Source: CAYSWV01 sp964434865 (GTDB lineage Bacteria; Cyanobacteriota; Cyanobacteriia; Thermostichales; Thermostichaceae). Taken from it: a stretch of 64,000 nt of DNA. The stretch covers positions 4,475 through 68,474 of the forward strand of contig CAYSWV010000025.1 of assembly GCA_964434865.1 (NCBI GenBank), in the 5' to 3' direction. The notes beneath the pieces are model-generated. The model saw nothing but the letters and a program-made list of their open reading frames with translations, was not told where the DNA came from and searched no databases. This document shows positions 61,652 to 64,000 of the stretch, piece by piece (position 1 is the stretch's first letter; each line of letters begins with the position of its first letter). A program made the position numbers and the translations under genes.

Positions 61652-64000
61652 ATGTCGCAGTACAGTTCCATGTCACTGATCTCGCTAGTTCGTAGCCTTC
61701 GTCAGACTCCCGTCGTGGAGGATCTGATCTCAAAAGTTGAGCACCAATCCTTAGATATAAGGGGACTAAGTCGACTACCTAAAGGCTTACTAGTCTCAGC
61801 CATAGCCCAAGCTCGTGAGCAGTCGTTAGTAGTGATCACGGCCACGTTAGAGGAAGCTGGGCGTTGGTCTTCTCAGTTAGAAGCAATGGGATGGCCAGTT
61901 GTTCATTTTTATCCAACCTCAGAAGCATCCCCTTATGAATCGTTTGATCCCGAAACTGAGATTACCTGGGGTCAATTTCAGGTTCTCTCCGATTTAGTTA
62001 AAGGTCATACTAGCTTAGCGATTGTGGCCACTGAACGAGCTTTGCAACCGCATCTACCCCCACCAGACGTTTTTCAAACGTTTTGCCCCGTTTTAGAACC
62101 TGGTCAGCAACGCCAACTTAAAGATCTAGGAACCTTACTCAGTCAGCTAGGCTATAATCGAGTAGACTTAGTTGAAGCTGAAGGGCAATGGAGTCAACGT
62201 GGGGATATTGTTGACATTTTTCCAGTCGCCTCCGAATGGCCTGTCCGCTTAGAGTGGTTTGGGGATGAACTTGAAAAGATCCGTGAATTTGATCCCAATA
62301 CCCAACGCTCTCAAGATACGCTCTCTACTCTAGTTCTAACCCCTACCCACTACGGAGCTATGGTAATACCAGCTCTGCTGGACAAGCTTGATCAACTACC
62401 AGAATCCTTAGCTGAAGAGTTATTGCAGGAAACGCCCATCGATGGGATTCGCCGCTATTTAGGGCTGGCTTTTGAGCAACCAGTTGGACTAGCAGCCTAT
62501 TTACCAGATACTGCTTTAGTTGTCATTGATGAGCGAGATCAATGCCAAGCCCATAGTCAGCAATGGTTGCACCATGTCGAGGATCATTGGTCACAAGTTA
62601 CCGCTGAATGTCCTGATCTCGTGGCCCACCATACGTCTTTTGAAACAGGATTGACATCCCTAACGGCTCAGTCGTTTGCGCGGATCGATGTTTCGGAATT
62701 GGCTACTGTGGCTCATTACGATCTAGATTGTAAAACTCGCTCGGTAACCGTTCCCCCTCATCAATACGGCACTTTGGCTAAAACTATTCGAGATCAACGT
62801 AAACAAAACTTTCAAATTTGGATTGCTTCAGCTCAACCATCAAGAGCAGTAGCTTTGTTACAAGAGCATGATTGCCCAGCTCAGTATGTTCCTAATCCTA
62901 AAGATTTTCCAGCTATTGATAAATTGACGGATTCCAAAACACCCGTAGCTCTAAAGTATTCCGGCTTAGCTGAACTAGAAGGCTTTATCTTTCCAGTGGC
63001 GGGTTTGATCTTAATTACCGATCGGGAATTTTTTGGTCAACGGACTCTAGCCACACCAACTTATATCCGCAAACGTAAACGAGCAGCCTCCAAGCAGGTT
63101 GATCCCAATTTACTGAAGCCAGGAGACTATGTTGTTCACAAGTCGCATGGGATTGGTCGCTTTGAAACGATGGAAACCCTCTCAGACATTGGTGGGAGTC
63201 GAGAGTATCTCAAAATTCAATATCAAGATGGTGTTTTACGAGTGGCTGCCGATCAATTAAATGCCCTCTCCCGATATCGTTCCACCTCTGATCGTCCCCC
63301 TACCCTAAACAAACTAGACGGCAAATCCTGGGAAAAAACTAAGAGTAAAGTCCAAAAAGCGATTAAAAAAGTTGCCTTTGATCTATTAGATCTCTATGCT
63401 AAGCGAGCCGAACAACGAGGATTTGCCTTCCCCTTAGATGCTCCCTGGCAACAAGAAATGGAAGACTCATTTCCTTACCAACCCACTCCTGATCAACTCA
63501 AAAGTATTCAAGACGTTAAACAAGATATGGAAACCGATCGACCCATGGATCGCTTGGTCTGTGGAGATGTTGGATTTGGTAAAACTGAAGTGGCAATCCG
63601 GGCTATTTTTAAAGCAGTAGTCTCAGGTAAACAAGTTGCTTTTTTAGCACCAACCACTATTTTAACCCAACAACACTATCACACCCTGAAAGAGCGGTAC
63701 GCCCCCTATCCAATCCGAGTGGGTCTACTGAATCGCTTCCGATCTGCTGAAGAACGTAAAGAGATCCTTTCACGACTGGCAATAGGTGATCTCGATGTTG
63801 TGGTAGGAACACATCAGTTACTAGGTAAAGAAGTAAAATTTAAAGACCTGGGGTTATTGGTTATTGATGAAGAACAACGCTTTGGCGTCAACCAAAAAGA
63901 GAAGATCAAAACCTTAAAAACCCAAGTGGATGTATTAACCTTATCTGCGACACCCATTCCCCGAACCCTCTATATGGCCCTGTCTGGCTTGCGGGAAATG
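61652..64000 (+). CDS. mfd: Transcription-repair coupling factor, N-terminal two thirds (cut by window edge)
   Basis: ATP-dependent translocase that removes RNA polymerase stalled at DNA damage and recruits UvrA. Seen in order: a UvrB-like N-terminal module (LPKGLLVSAIAQAREQSLVV, HFYPTSEASPYESFDPETE, WSQRGDIVDIFPVASEWPVR), the RNA polymerase-interacting domain (LKPGDYVVHKSHGIGRFETM), then the RecG-like helicase with Walker A CGDVGFGKTEVAIRA, APTTILTQQHY, DEEQRFGVNQKEK and LSATPIPRTLYMALSGLREM at the window end. 783 codons are present. ATG 61652 is used; ATG 61670 is possible. Confidence 0.97.
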   Translation, partial: MSQYSSMSLISLVRSLRQTPVVEDLISKVEHQSLDIRGLSRLPKGLLVSAIAQAREQSLVVITATLEEAGRWSSQLEAMGWPVVHFYPTSEASPYESFDPETEITWGQFQVLSDLVKGHTSLAIVATERALQPHLPPPDVFQTFCPVLEPGQQRQLKDLGTLLSQLGYNRVDLVEAEGQWSQRGDIVDIFPVASEWPVRLEWFGDELEKIREFDPNTQRSQDTLSTLVLTPTHYGAMVIPALLDKLDQLPESLAEELLQETPIDGIRRYLGLAFEQPVGLAAYLPDTALVVIDERDQCQAHSQQWLHHVEDHWSQVTAECPDLVAHHTSFETGLTSLTAQSFARIDVSELATVAHYDLDCKTRSVTVPPHQYGTLAKTIRDQRKQNFQIWIASAQPSRAVALLQEHDCPAQYVPNPKDFPAIDKLTDSKTPVALKYSGLAELEGFIFPVAGLILITDREFFGQRTLATPTYIRKRKRAASKQVDPNLLKPGDYVVHKSHGIGRFETMETLSDIGGSREYLKIQYQDGVLRVAADQLNALSRYRSTSDRPPTLNKLDGKSWEKTKSKVQKAIKKVAFDLLDLYAKRAEQRGFAFPLDAPWQQEMEDSFPYQPTPDQLKSIQDVKQDMETDRPMDRLVCGDVGFGKTEVAIRAIFKAVVSGKQVAFLAPTTILTQQHYHTLKERYAPYPIRVGLLNRFRSAEERKEILSRLAIGDLDVVVGTHQLLGKEVKFKDLGLLVIDEEQRFGVNQKEKIKTLKTQVDVLTLSATPIPRTLYMALSGLREM

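Overview
The window is a stretch of cyanobacterial chromosome with GC in the mid-40s percent. The evidence is the gene content: an IctB-type membrane protein, a plastocyanin gene, a cryptochrome-DASH plus a class I photolyase, a LabA-like NYN protein, an acyl-lipid desaturase, biosynthetic arginine decarboxylase and many housekeeping genes whose closest relatives I recognise from cyanobacteria. I cannot name the genus. The tetranucleotide GATC is very frequent, but I saw no copy of the usual cyanobacterial octamer HIP1 (GCGATCGC). A run of 100 Ns at 50063-50162 is a scaffold gap, so this is a draft assembly.

Layout. 1-5980: dxs (5' part), an rRNA pseudouridine synthase overlapping a methyltransferase, lspA, a DJ-1 protein and cysS. 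6042-9674: a patatin, then small stress-type proteins (CsbD, a YqaE/Pmp3 membrane peptide, a secreted glycine-zipper protein), a small gene with an early stop and a frameshifted response regulator. 9847-14117: a DUF389 membrane protein, two overlapping DUF2294 paralogues and a PAS histidine kinase. 14120-28670: a decayed remnant, exoD, a pirin/GST/SDR operon, glyQ, a NYN protein, speA, small regulators, a diguanylate cyclase, tldD, psiE and phr. 29010-38867: a second patatin, an MFS transporter, a Ser/Thr kinase, a SpoU methyltransferase, metF, a CPA antiporter and ictB. 38964-52339: petE with an in-frame stop, deoC, a pentapeptide protein, HU, cry-DASH, rlmB, ridA/trmL, a DM13 protein, lysE, a desaturase and its divergent TetR-type regulator, a Rieske oxygenase across the assembly gap and a Coa1-like protein. 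52356-54245: a decay zone with a frameshifted gene, six copies of a TAGTCCAGATAATT repeat, a GNAT gene and a Uma2 fragment. 54246-64000: an alpha/beta hydrolase, pflA-pflB, a truncated glyoxalase-like gene, a histidine phosphatase, an MSMEG_0569-type flavoprotein and the first two thirds of mfd.

Two things stand out. The first is a desaturase/regulator pair: two perfect GCAAGT-N3-ACTTGC palindromes lie between the divergent genes, and the TetR protein carries an extra ~190-residue C-terminal part that looks like a degenerate tyrosine-recombinase domain. The second is the state of the sequence. Several otherwise intact genes are interrupted by one stop or one frameshift (petE, a receiver domain, two or three small genes), and many intergenic regions contain fresh-looking tandem duplications of 10-23 bp. 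Either the genome is decaying or the draft has errors; read mapping would tell. No tRNA, rRNA, CRISPR array or complete insertion sequence was found.
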